64,000 nucleotides of DNA from Larkinella rosea (GTDB lineage: Bacteria > Bacteroidota > Bacteroidia > Cytophagales > Spirosomataceae). Below the pieces are notes generated by a model. The model searched no databases and was not told where the DNA came from. It worked only from the letters and a program-made list of their open reading frames with translations. The translations under genes were made by a program, and so were the position numbers. Positions 1 to 8,296 of the stretch are shown here, in pieces; within the stretch, counting starts at the first letter, position 1, and each line of letters opens with the position of its first letter. The stretch spans positions 241,941 to 305,940 of the forward strand of contig NZ_RQJO01000017.1 of the NCBI RefSeq assembly GCF_003858635.1, given 5' to 3'.

Positions 1-701
1 TCATAACTGCTCTGATCAAAATACAGTGATCGTGTCGGGAGTGATTCCGGACGGTTCGACAAAGCTGCATTTGCAGAAACCGGTTTTTCAATGCGAATCG
101 ATTTAAAGTTAAAGCCCGGACCGACGGTCAGGGACTCGCGCAAAAGCAGACGGCCATCGGTCGTTGATGCGGTCAGGACGTATTCGCCCTGCCGGATATC
201 GCGCAGGAAAAAATAAGGCGCTTTTTTTAAGAGTTTCGAGTTAAATTCGGTGAAAAATCGTTGTGTTTTACCGTGTTTCATTTCATAATTAATCTCCAGG
301 CTATCCGGCGAATGAAAGCTCCAGTAAAGCTGATTTTGTTGTTTGACAGGAAGGGAATCTTTCGCGCTGATGGGAATGGTGACGTAAAAGTTAGCGTCAT
401 TTTCGACTTTCCCAAGAAAATTTACCGGTATGGTCGCCGGCTGATAACCGTCCAGTTCGAACGACAGATGGTGGGTTGAATCCGGTAACTGCAAATGAAA
501 AATTCCTGAATCGTTGCTCTGCCCCAGATTTACTCTGCGGTTTCCGTACAACGCAAATGCCCTGATCTTCAGATCGACGCCCGTTGCCACATCGTAACAA
601 CTGCCGGAAACCAGCACCGAATGAGTAGCCTGATCAATTTTACCGGAGGAAGGGGCGCTGCCGGAAAAGCAATACGCCCAAAGGAGAAAAAAGGAAACCA
701 T
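1..701 (-). CDS. OmpA-family protein, N-terminal part (truncated by window edge)
   Basis: Open reading frame that starts with ATG at 701 and runs leftwards without a stop to base 1, giving 233 residues of an incomplete protein. It begins with a hydrophobic stretch (MVSFFLLWAYCFSG) that looks like a signal peptide. The next 100 residues resemble a carboxypeptidase-regulatory-like beta-sandwich (phrases such as SGSCYDVATG and DSGIFHLQLPDST). The last visible residues, LYFDQSSYE, match the opening strand of the OmpA peptidoglycan-binding domain in Bacteroidota. The domain itself lies outside the window, so the family call rests on that short motif. Likely an outer-membrane or periplasmic protein anchored to peptidoglycan. 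No operon partner is visible. Confidence 0.6.
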   Translation of the reverse strand, partial: MVSFFLLWAYCFSGSAPSSGKIDQATHSVLVSGSCYDVATGVDLKIRAFALYGNRRVNLGQSNDSGIFHLQLPDSTHHLSFELDGYQPATIPVNFLGKVENDANFYVTIPISAKDSLPVKQQNQLYWSFHSPDSLEINYEMKHGKTQRFFTEFNSKLLKKAPYFFLRDIRQGEYVLTASTTDGRLLLRESLTVGPGFNFKSIRIEKPVSANAALSNRPESLPTRSLYFDQSSY

Positions 702-934
702 ACGTCATTTTCTACGTTTTCTGCCCATCTACTAGCTAAAATGTACGCTAGACTTAGCAAGTATAAGGTAAATAAATTATAAAACTAAATATATAGTTAA
801 AAAATAATTGATTTATTCTGCCGCACAAAATACCCCGTAAAAGACAAAACCAGGGTCAGTGATTTACTTTGTTAACTTCCTGCGTATTTTTGGAGCAGAT
901 CACCGCGCTATTCCGTGCAGCTTGCAACCCTTCT

Positions 935-2752
935 ATGAAAAAAACGCTTTTCCTCCTTTGTGCATTCGTTTACCTGAATTGCGTACCGGGTTTTGCCCAA
1001 ACTCCCACCGAATACGTCTGGTGGAACCCCACTCAGGCCGATTTTCCGGTCATTGAGGGCCAGGGCTGGCGGGGCAAGGACATCCAGAATCCGTATGACC
1101 GCTTACCCGCCGAATCCGAAAAAAGCGTCCGGAAAGCCGTCTGGGACTTGTCGCGCAATTCCGCCGGGTTGATGATCCGGTTTCGGGCCAATACCGATAA
1201 GATCGTGGTTCGGTACGCAGTCAGTGGCAAACAGGCCATGCCACACATGCCCGCAACCGGTGTTAGTGGTGTCGATTTATACGCAGCGAACTACGACGGT
1301 GACTGGTTGTGGTGCAACGGAAAATACGCATTCGGCGACACGATCCGGTACGAATACGCCAACATGGAACCCACCGAAAAAGGCCGGGAATTCCGGTTAT
1401 ATTTGCCGCTTTACAACACGCTGAAATGGCTCGAAATCGGGGTTCCGAAAGACGTTACGTTCACCCCCTTACCCATTCGGGTCGATAAACCGATTGTGGT
1501 GTACGGCACTTCCATCGCGCAGGGCGGTTGTGCATCGCGGGCGGGAATGGCCTGGACGGCGATTCTGGGCCGGAAAATGGACCGGCCGCTGATCAACCTG
1601 GCGTTTTCGGGCAATGGCCGACTGGAAAAGGAAGTCGTGGACCGCGTAGCGCAACTCGACGCGAAAATCTACGTGCTGGACTGCCTGCCGAACCTGATTG
1701 CCAACGGCGACCGGAAACTGGAGGATGTCTACAACCTGATTGTCGAAGCGGTAAAAAATCTTCGGCAAAAACAACCGGCCACGCCGATTCTGCTGGTTGA
1801 ACACGCGGGCTATACCGACGGGGGCATCAGTCCGCTGCGCCGGAATTATTACACCGAAGTCAACGAGGTGATGCGCAAGGCGTTTACGAAGTTGAAAGGC
1901 GAAGGAATCGACCAGTTGTATTTACTGCCCAAATCGCAGATCAACCTGGATTCGGACGCGATGGTGGACGGCACGCACCCGTCGGATCTGGGCATGCAGC
2001 AATATGCCGAAGCCTACGAGAAGAACCTGCGCGTCATTCTGAACGAACCATCGGGGCCGATTTCAACGACAAAACCGCGTACCCAGTCGCGCGACTGGCG
2101 TATTTACGACTGGCAAACCCGCCACCACGAGATCATGGCCCGGGTAAAAACCAATCCGCCCCGCATCGTTTACATGGGCAATTCGATCACGCACTACTGG
2201 GGTGGTGAGCCGGTGGCGCCCCGCGCGGCCGGTGCCGATTCCTGGAAAGCCGTCATGGAACCGCTGGGTGTGCTGAATCTGGGTTACGGCTGGGACCGGA
2301 TCGAAAACGTACTCTGGCGCGTATACCACGGCGAACTCGATGGTTATAAAGCCGCGCAGGTGGTGCTCATGATCGGAACGAACAACCTGGGGATCAACAC
2401 GGATGCGGAAATCACGGCCGGGCTCAAATTTCTCGTTCAGGCCATCAAGGTGCGGCAACCCACGGCCGAAATTCTGCTGATTGGCATTCTGCCGCGCCGG
2501 AACGAAGAAAAACGCCTGACGAACCTCAACGAAGAACTGGCGCAAATGGCTGGAGAAGCCAACATCCGGTTTGCCCAGCCCGGTACGGTTTTTCTGAAAC
2601 CGGATGGCAAAATCGACGAGGCCCTGTTCAGCGACGGACTGCACCCGAATGCGGAGGGTTACCGGCAGTTTGCGGCCAAACTTCAGCCGTTTCTGAAAGC
2701 CCCGGAGCAGGCGCTGAAGCCCGCCGAGACCGGTCGAAAACGGAGAAAATAA
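935..2752 (+). CDS. Secreted tandem SGNH/GDSL hydrolase (two esterase domains)
   Basis: A 605-residue secreted protein. I start it at ATG 935 (MKKTLFLLCAFVYLNCVPGFAQ) because that gives a clean signal peptide; an in-frame ATG at 869 would put 22 unlikely residues in front. After the signal comes a beta-sandwich with the GVDLY motif (GxDLY family), then a first SGNH domain with the serine block VVYGTSIAQGG and a DGTHP Asp/His block near residue 350. A second SGNH domain follows in the last ~220 residues: serine block YMGNSITHYWGG, GTNN block, and DGLHP Asp/His block. Both domains appear catalytically intact. Such enzymes deacetylate or de-esterify carbohydrates; the substrate is not readable. 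The stop lies 3 bases from the stop of the convergent receptor gene. Confidence 0.85.
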   Translation: MKKTLFLLCAFVYLNCVPGFAQTPTEYVWWNPTQADFPVIEGQGWRGKDIQNPYDRLPAESEKSVRKAVWDLSRNSAGLMIRFRANTDKIVVRYAVSGKQAMPHMPATGVSGVDLYAANYDGDWLWCNGKYAFGDTIRYEYANMEPTEKGREFRLYLPLYNTLKWLEIGVPKDVTFTPLPIRVDKPIVVYGTSIAQGGCASRAGMAWTAILGRKMDRPLINLAFSGNGRLEKEVVDRVAQLDAKIYVLDCLPNLIANGDRKLEDVYNLIVEAVKNLRQKQPATPILLVEHAGYTDGGISPLRRNYYTEVNEVMRKAFTKLKGEGIDQLYLLPKSQINLDSDAMVDGTHPSDLGMQQYAEAYEKNLRVILNEPSGPISTTKPRTQSRDWRIYDWQTRHHEIMARVKTNPPRIVYMGNSITHYWGGEPVAPRAAGADSWKAVMEPLGVLNLGYGWDRIENVLWRVYHGELDGYKAAQVVLMIGTNNLGINTDAEITAGLKFLVQAIKVRQPTAEILLIGILPRRNEEKRLTNLNEELAQMAGEANIRFAQPGTVFLKPDGKIDEALFSDGLHPNAEGYRQFAAKLQPFLKAPEQALKPAETGRKRRK

Positions 2753-2755
2753 GGG

Positions 2756-5134
2756 TTAATCGCTGGTATCGGCTTGCCGGACGCGCGGCCCTTTGATCTC
2801 TTTTTTGCCGAGTTTGTACGAAAACGTCAGCCGCATGTGCTGGTTCTGCACGCGAAACGTCTGGGTTTGATAAAACGAATCTGAGACGGTTTCTTCCGTG
2901 ATAAATGTGAAGGGGGACAGGATGGTATCCAGCCGGAGACTCATGGTAAATCGCTCATTTTTAGCTTGTTTGCTGAACGTCAGGCTGTAGTATTTCCAGC
3001 CAGTCCGGGTACCCTGGAGCCGGATGTTTTTCGCGTCGAAAAAACCGTAAAAGTAGACGCTGAATCCGCGGGGTAGTTTATACGTGATCGTTGGTACAAA
3101 CTCGCGCATCAGGCCCCGGTTGGCGATGTGGAGCGCGCGGCTTTCCAGCCAGACGTACTGCGTCGTGAATGTTGCGCCCACCGACAGTTTCGACGACGGT
3201 TTCCAGCTCAGGGTGGCCGACAAACCCAGCCGCCGGTTTCGGCCGATGTTCTGCCAGGTATTCTCAAAAACACCGTCGGGTCGGGCGGTCCGGATTCCCT
3301 CAATGCTGTTTCGGTTGTGGTTGTAAAACAGGGCGATATCGGTAAATAACTGCGTCGCGTTTCGCGAATAACTGAGCTGATACCGCCGGGTCAGTTCCGG
3401 TCGAAGATACGGATTCCCGAACTGGATCGTGAGTGAATCGCTGTTGTTTACCGTCGGGTTCAGGTAGGAAAAATAAGGACGTACCAGTTTCAGGGTATAG
3501 CCCAGTTTCAGCATACTTTTGGTGGTTAACGTTCGACTGATCAATAGATTAGGAACGAGATTGTCGAACGCAGGTAGCTTTAGAGCGGTGTTTTTGAACG
3601 ATGCGTTCAGGGTGGTTTTTTCGTAACGCGCTCCGGCGATGAACTGCCATTTCTTGATTTTCAGGTTGAAACTGCTGTACAAGGCGTAAACCGAATTTTG
3701 GTAAGCGAACGCATTGGAACGTGTTGGGTCATTGGCATATGCCTGATTATCTAAATTATAAATACCAAACCGGCTGTCGCTCCTCAGATTTTTGCGAGTC
3801 AGTTTTGCCCCGTTTTCCCACTTCAAATGCTCGTTGAAAGCCTGTGCGTAGTCGGCCTGAAGCGTGAAATCGCGGTTTTCGGTTTTGCTGTCGAAGTTTT
3901 CCCGGTAATCGGGCTGATCGGCGCCGGTTTGCGTCAGGTCATAGCGGTTGGTGCCTTTAAACCGGAACGACATTGCCAGCAGCGAAAACTCCTTCTTTTT
4001 GTCTTTGGAATTGCCGGTGTACCCCACGCTGAATGTACTCCCGTCGTTGCCCAGCGGAACATCCAGATTTCGTTGAAAGCCGGGTGAAAGTGCTTCATTT
4101 CCAGTGAAATAATTATTGGTAATCGTCTTCGTTCGATTGGGTGTCGAGCGCAGACGATACCCCACACTGAGTGTGTTGTTGGAATCCAGGCTGTAAAGGA
4201 TGTTCGTTCCGCCGAAAAAGTAGCGGCCCGTCTGCCGGGTTTCGCTCTTCTGAACAATGCGAAAATCATTCGTTTCCCGCTCCAGCACGGCCCCGTTCCG
4301 GTTCCAGTAGAGCTGGTAAAAACCGTCGGCTTTCAGCAGCCATTTCTCGCTTTTGTGCTGAAAATCAGCCATCCCATTTTCGGTACGGTTTCCGATAATT
4401 CCGCTCAAATTGCCATTGGTCGCATTATTGCGTGCTTTTCGGGTGATGATGTTCACCACGCCGTCGGTTCCTTCGGCCTCGTAGCGGGCCGAGGGCTGCG
4501 TGATCACTTCCACCTTGACAATGTTGTCGCCCCCGATGGATTTGAGCGCATCCGCCACCGACGAGGCATACAGATCGGACGGTTTTCCGTCGATAAACAC
4601 CCGGATCTGCGAACTACCCCGGATGGAAAGTCCGCCGTCGGCATCGACATTCAGCAGCGGCACCCTCCGCAGCATATCCGCAGCGCTGCTTCCGGCGATG
4701 GGCGGCAAACTTTCCACATTAAAAACAATCCCGTCCGCCCGCTGCTCGATCAGCGGTTTTTTCCCCCGAACGGTCACCGTTTGCAGCGTCCTGACGTCCG
4801 GGCTGAGGACGAGCGTTCCCAGATTCAAAACCGGGTTGAACGAATCGATCACCAGCGTGGGCGTTTGCAACGAACGATAGCCCACGGCACTCAGGGTAAT
4901 GCGGTACGAACCGGTCGAAAGCTTCTTCAACGTAAATTGTCCTAGGCTATCCGTCAGGGTTCCATCCGCCAGTTGATTCGTTCGGAACAGCGAAACCGTG
5001 GCAAAACCGACCGGTTTTTTGCTGATTGAATCCACCAGAAAACCCTGCACTTCCCCCGGGCGATCGGCGGTTTGGGAGTTCAGTCGAAACGAAATACCGC
5101 CGGAAATGAGCAATATAAAAACCAGGTATTTCAT
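2756..5134 (-). CDS. TonB-dependent receptor-like outer-membrane protein (CarboxypepD_reg / OMP_b-brl_3 type)
   Basis: A 792-residue outer-membrane protein. Start chosen at ATG 5134 (MKYLVFILLISGGISF) because this gives the signal peptide; ATG 5173 would add 13 residues upstream. After the signal, residues ~22-105 form a carboxypeptidase-regulatory-like domain (GEVQGFLVDSISKKPVGFAT). Next comes a plug domain (TVTVRGKKPLIEQRADGIVFNV and the IRGSSQIRVFIDGKPSDLYASS segment), then a long beta-barrel of the Outer membrane protein beta-barrel family 3. Unlike SusC, this family has no SusD partner, and none is adjacent. Probable role is uptake or surface transport of an unknown ligand. The C-terminus is basic and ends inside the convergent spacer. 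Confidence 0.85.
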   Translation of the reverse strand: MKYLVFILLISGGISFRLNSQTADRPGEVQGFLVDSISKKPVGFATVSLFRTNQLADGTLTDSLGQFTLKKLSTGSYRITLSAVGYRSLQTPTLVIDSFNPVLNLGTLVLSPDVRTLQTVTVRGKKPLIEQRADGIVFNVESLPPIAGSSAADMLRRVPLLNVDADGGLSIRGSSQIRVFIDGKPSDLYASSVADALKSIGGDNIVKVEVITQPSARYEAEGTDGVVNIITRKARNNATNGNLSGIIGNRTENGMADFQHKSEKWLLKADGFYQLYWNRNGAVLERETNDFRIVQKSETRQTGRYFFGGTNILYSLDSNNTLSVGYRLRSTPNRTKTITNNYFTGNEALSPGFQRNLDVPLGNDGSTFSVGYTGNSKDKKKEFSLLAMSFRFKGTNRYDLTQTGADQPDYRENFDSKTENRDFTLQADYAQAFNEHLKWENGAKLTRKNLRSDSRFGIYNLDNQAYANDPTRSNAFAYQNSVYALYSSFNLKIKKWQFIAGARYEKTTLNASFKNTALKLPAFDNLVPNLLISRTLTTKSMLKLGYTLKLVRPYFSYLNPTVNNSDSLTIQFGNPYLRPELTRRYQLSYSRNATQLFTDIALFYNHNRNSIEGIRTARPDGVFENTWQNIGRNRRLGLSATLSWKPSSKLSVGATFTTQYVWLESRALHIANRGLMREFVPTITYKLPRGFSVYFYGFFDAKNIRLQGTRTGWKYYSLTFSKQAKNERFTMSLRLDTILSPFTFITEETVSDSFYQTQTFRVQNQHMRLTFSYKLGKKEIKGPRVRQADTSD

Positions 5135-5241
5135 GACAGATGGATTCGAAGCGAATGGACTAGCGGTTTTCAATCAAGGCAATAACTTTCCCGGCCGGCT
5201 AAAAAACCGGGAATTGATAGCAGACAGAAAAAGCGGTTTTA

Positions 5242-5871
5242 TTACTTCGTGGGGTAATTGGGGATGTTTTTGCCGAGGTGAATGTTGCGCTCGCCTTTGT
5301 ACATATTACCCACATCGACCAGTTTCACGATGCCGCTGCCACCCCGATTTTCCAGTTTCCGGCGTTTTTCGGTGGTCAGGAGCGGATCGTCATCGAACAC
5401 AAATTCGTCGATGTAATATTCGTTGAGGTCCGGTTCCTTGACAGTGACGTGGATATGTGCCGGGTCGGAATGGCCGGGGTAGGGGGCGGGTCGGAGCGTC
5501 CCGAATTTGTAAAAACCGTTGGCGTCGGTGCGCACCCAGCCCCGGATCGAGCCGTGCCGTTTTTCCCAACCCTTCGCATCAGCCTTGGCGGTATAGTGGC
5601 CGGTTTCGTCGGTGTGGTAAATGTAGATAATTACCCCCGCAGCGGGCGTTCCGTCGGCTTTGTAAACGGTGCCGTTGATGCCCAGCGGTTTCTTGCCTTC
5701 CCAGGTCACACCCGGCAGTTGAACAAAGCTTGGTAGTTGATCAAACGCGATGGGCGATTCGTAAATCGCTTCACAACCTTCGCAGGGGCCTCCCACTTTT
5801 TTACCCGGATCAGAACCGGGCAACGAAACTACCTGGCAGGTCAGAACCAGCCCAACGAATAATGCTTTCAT
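5242..5871 (-). CDS. Intradiol ring-cleavage dioxygenase-like secreted protein
   Basis: A 209-residue protein with an N-terminal signal-like segment (MKALFVGLVLTCQVVSLPGS). The central part matches the C-terminal domain of intradiol dioxygenases: GTVYKADGTPAAGVIIYIYHTDETGHY, then HGSIRGWVRTDANGFYKFG, then PAPYPG and AHIHV. The tyrosines in IYIYH and APYPG and the histidines in the AHIH segment occupy the places of the usual non-haem Fe(III) ligands. Extracytoplasmic members of this fold are common in Bacteroidota, and their substrates are mostly unknown; catechol cleavage is not demonstrated. It lacks the N-terminal dimerisation helix of classical catechol dioxygenases. It is the gene nearest upstream of the receptor, separated by about 110 bases. 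Confidence 0.75.
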   Translation of the reverse strand: MKALFVGLVLTCQVVSLPGSDPGKKVGGPCEGCEAIYESPIAFDQLPSFVQLPGVTWEGKKPLGINGTVYKADGTPAAGVIIYIYHTDETGHYTAKADAKGWEKRHGSIRGWVRTDANGFYKFGTLRPAPYPGHSDPAHIHVTVKEPDLNEYYIDEFVFDDDPLLTTEKRRKLENRGGSGIVKLVDVGNMYKGERNIHLGKNIPNYPTK

Positions 5872-5890
5872 GATGTGAAATTTATGATGA

Positions 5891-5939
5891 TTGACGATTG
5901 ATCATTGACCATTGACAATGGTCAGCGGTCAATCGTCAA
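5891..5939. repeat. Intergenic word-repeat palindrome (TTGACGATTGA type)
   Basis: An imperfect inverted repeat built from the words TTGAC/GTCAA and ATTGACC/GGTCAAT. The outer arms TTGACGATTGA and TCAATCGTCAA are perfect. The segment CAGCGGTCAATCGTCAA (5923-5939) recurs exactly at 9077-9093. It sits upstream of the dioxygenase-like gene and before the LytS boxes. Confidence 0.7.
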
Positions 5940-5977
5940 GTTTGATGAAACAAACCAACACCGGTTTCGGAAGATCG

Positions 5978-6055
5978 CCAAAAAAAGTAGAGCAACGACC
6001 AAAAAAGTAGATGAGCCTTTTTACGCGCGATTTTCCTCTACTTTTTGGGTCGTTG
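5978..6055. promoter_or_regulatory. Three CCAAAAA-GTAGA boxes upstream of LytS-type kinase (candidate LytTR operator)
   Basis: CCAAAAAAAGTAGA at 5978-5991 and CCAAAAAAGTAGA at 5999-6011 are direct repeats 21 bases apart (two helical turns). TCTACTTTTTGG at 6037-6048 is the same box inverted. CAACGACC (5993-6000) and GGTCGTTG (6048-6055) extend the inverted symmetry. The array ends about 80 bases before the kinase start. LytTR regulators usually bind direct repeats about two turns apart, so autoregulation by the LytTR protein at 8297-9013 is a reasonable inference. A TATAATTTCG stretch at 6060-6069 may contain the -7 element. Confidence 0.5.
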
Positions 6056-6133
6056 GTCGATATAATTTCGCCTGAATGCTTCTTTTGCTTTCATTTACAG
6101 CGAACTACCGGGAAACTTTATCGACTGCCTGCC

Positions 6134-7213
6134 ATGGACTTTCTGGACCGACCCCTGAAACTGCCGCTTTCCAACCGCATCGTTCCGCTCAAGTACGCGC
6201 TGGTGCACGCGGCCTACTGGATTCTGATCACCGGTTTTTTTCTGTACGAAAAACGATACCTGATTTACAAGGCCAGCCTGTCGTATTTTACGATTTGCGT
6301 GGTGATGCGCGTGTCGCTGCTGATCGGCATTGCGTACCTGAATCTGCATTTTTTTCTGCCGCGCTACCTGCTGCAAAAACGGTATGGCCGGTATTTTTCG
6401 ATGGTAATGCTGTCTATTCTGGGGTATCTGCTGGTGCAGAGTCTGTTTGATTTTTACCTGTATGGCTACGTCATCGGTCCGATGCGCAACAGCGATTTGT
6501 GGGAAAGTCTGTCCTACAATTTTTTCAGTACGTTGTGGTACCTGGGCTTGATGGTGGCGCTGAAACTGAGCATCGACTGGTACGAACAACAGCGGATTTT
6601 GCAGAAAATTACCGTCGAGAAATTGCAGGCCGAAGTGGATTTTCTGCGGTCGCAGGTGAACCCGCACTTCCTGTTCAACATCCTGAACAACCTTTACGCC
6701 CTGACGCTCAAGAAGTCGGATCTGGCGCCGGATGTGGTGCTGAAACTGTCGGAAATGATGGAATACATGCTCTACGACAGCGACGACGCCCGCGTGCCGC
6801 TGGAAAAGGAACTCCGGTATTTGCAGAACTATATTGAACTCGAACGAATTCGCTGTGGAGACCACGCCGACATTGCTTTTCAGATCGAAGGGAACCTGAA
6901 CGGTCAGGAAATCGCTCCGCTGTTGCTGCTTCCACTAGTTGAGAATGCGTTCAAGCATGGCGTTGGCAAGCAGTCCGAAAAAGCCTGGTTACACGGTAAA
7001 GTGAGTCTGGATCGAAGGGCAGTAGAAATGAGCGTGGAGAATAACAAACCGGTTGCATCGCAAAGTGGGGGCAAAGGCGGCATTGGCCTGGCCAACCTGC
7101 GGAAACGGCTGGAACTGCTGTATCCCGGTCGCCATACGCTCCAAACGGAAGATAATCAGGATGTTTACAAAGTATCGCTGAACATCGTTTTTGCCGAAAA
7201 TGGACGAGTGTAA
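6134..7213 (+). CDS. LytS/YehU-type sensor histidine kinase
   Basis: A 359-residue membrane kinase. I chose ATG 6134 (MDFLDRPLKLPLSN); an upstream ATG at 6011 would begin inside the repeated regulatory box. Four membrane segments occupy roughly residues 20-150. The His_kinase (PF06580) core follows: LRSQVNPHFLFNILNNLYAL with the phospho-accepting His in NPHF near residue 180, then LLLLPLVENAFKHGV (N box) and GGIGLANLRKRLELLYPG (G box). It presumably phosphorylates the LytTR regulator at 8297-9013, from which it is separated by two small secreted-protein genes on the same strand. That interposition is unusual, because these pairs are normally adjacent. The stimulus is unknown. Confidence 0.9.
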   Translation: MDFLDRPLKLPLSNRIVPLKYALVHAAYWILITGFFLYEKRYLIYKASLSYFTICVVMRVSLLIGIAYLNLHFFLPRYLLQKRYGRYFSMVMLSILGYLLVQSLFDFYLYGYVIGPMRNSDLWESLSYNFFSTLWYLGLMVALKLSIDWYEQQRILQKITVEKLQAEVDFLRSQVNPHFLFNILNNLYALTLKKSDLAPDVVLKLSEMMEYMLYDSDDARVPLEKELRYLQNYIELERIRCGDHADIAFQIEGNLNGQEIAPLLLLPLVENAFKHGVGKQSEKAWLHGKVSLDRRAVEMSVENNKPVASQSGGKGGIGLANLRKRLELLYPGRHTLQTEDNQDVYKVSLNIVFAENGRV

Positions 7214-7251
7214 ATGGCAACGAAACTAGCTCACGCTAAACAACATGACTC

Positions 7252-7725
7252 ATGACACTGCTTCGAAATTGTCTCCTGCTTGGGGTTTTGATCACCTTTG
7301 TTCAGGCCAGCCGGATTTCGCCCGACCCGACGGTTTTCTGGGCTACGAGCCCCTGCGACCAGATTCCCCGGTCGATGCTGGCGATTCCGGCCACGGCCGA
7401 GTGCAAAATGATCCGTTGGGAACTGGCTCTCCTCCGTGATCCGCGTAACCAGAATCCAACGTTTTACAAACTCAACTACACGTATGGCATATCGAAACCG
7501 GCCACCACGGATTTCATGAACAACGGAACGAAAGGAACAAAAGAAGGCAACTGGACGATGCTGAAAAATGGCCAAAACAAAACCGTTTACCGGCTGAGCC
7601 CGGCAGAAGTAACGCCCGCGATTTCCTTCGTCCGATTAGACGATAAGTTGTTGCATTTGCTCGATTCGGACGGAAAACTGATGATCGGGCACGGTGGCTG
7701 GAGTTATACGCTCAATATGAAATAA
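7252..7725 (+). CDS. Secreted hypothetical protein, NlpE-like fold suspected (paralogue 1)
   Basis: A 157-residue protein with an N-terminal hydrophobic segment (MTLLRNCLLLGVLITFVQA) that is probably a signal peptide. It has a Cys pair (SPCDQI and AECKMIRWELALL), then a run NPTFYKLNYTYG, GNWTMLKNG, TVYRLSP, LLHLLDSDGKLMIG and SYTLN. This order, a strand, a G-W turn, a VY-L strand, then an LD-G-L hairpin, is shared with the next gene and recalls the N-terminal barrel of NlpE-type lipoproteins (Y-L, G-W, L-LD-G). That resemblance is by eye only. It lies between kinase and regulator and may be a signal input to that pair or its target. Confidence 0.6.
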   Translation: MTLLRNCLLLGVLITFVQASRISPDPTVFWATSPCDQIPRSMLAIPATAECKMIRWELALLRDPRNQNPTFYKLNYTYGISKPATTDFMNNGTKGTKEGNWTMLKNGQNKTVYRLSPAEVTPAISFVRLDDKLLHLLDSDGKLMIGHGGWSYTLNMK

Positions 7726-7740
7726 CTACTGATTAACGCC

Positions 7741-8235
7741 ATGAAAATCAGAATGTTTTGTCTGTTTGTCGGTTGCTTGCTGTTGGTCGTACAAAGCGCC
7801 CGGGCGCAGGAAGCCCGGGCGGGTAATGTGCCCTCGAAAACGTATTCCCGTACCCCTTTAGCCGAAGGGGCAACGGTGGTGGGCCATTTTGAAGGGCGGT
7901 TTCCCTGCGCCGAAATCACCAAAGACTGGAAGATGCCCGTTCGCCCGGAATGTGTGAAAATGAAATGGGGTCTTACGCTTTTTCAGGACCCGGTGACGCA
8001 TCAACCGACGACGTACCAGTTAAACCGCAAAGCCCGCGCAGGAAAATGGGCGATTGTCCGCGGAACGAAAACCGATCCGGAAGCTGTGGTGTATCAACTG
8101 GATTCCGACACACCGGAGGTATCGGTTTACCTGCTGAAAGGCGACGATAACGTGTTGTTTGTCCTCGATCAGGAGCGCAATTTCCGGGTCGGCACCGGCT
8201 ATTTAAGCTACACACTGAACCGGGTGGTGAACTGA
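7741..8235 (+). CDS. Secreted hypothetical protein, NlpE-like fold suspected (paralogue 2)
   Basis: A 164-residue protein with a clear signal peptide (MKIRMFCLFVGCLLLVVQSARAQ). The mature part contains GHFEGRFPCAEI, PECVKMKWGLTLFQDP, TTYQLNRKARAGKWAIVRG, AVVYQLDSD, VLFVLDQERNFRVG and YLSYTLNRV. It aligns along its length with the protein encoded just upstream (15-base gap), so the two are tandem paralogues. FEGRFPCAE resembles the LPCADC entry of NlpE-family copper/envelope-stress lipoproteins, but the second Cys is displaced. No lipobox is present. Expected in the periplasm or outside the cell. Function unknown; co-transcription with the LytS/LytTR pair is likely. Confidence 0.65.
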   Translation: MKIRMFCLFVGCLLLVVQSARAQEARAGNVPSKTYSRTPLAEGATVVGHFEGRFPCAEITKDWKMPVRPECVKMKWGLTLFQDPVTHQPTTYQLNRKARAGKWAIVRGTKTDPEAVVYQLDSDTPEVSVYLLKGDDNVLFVLDQERNFRVGTGYLSYTLNRVVN

Positions 8236-8296
8236 GAATCAACATTGTTTGGGGCCGTAAACTGTATACCGAATACCGTAATCATCTACACTCCTT

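Noticed and set aside
2063..2644. 193-codon minus-strand frame
   Set aside because: Antisense shadow of the second SGNH domain; no family features.
6095..6865. 256-codon frame on the minus strand
   Set aside because: It is antisense to the LytS-type kinase and its composition (many His, Gln, Val) reflects the complement of that gene; no domain or signal recognised.
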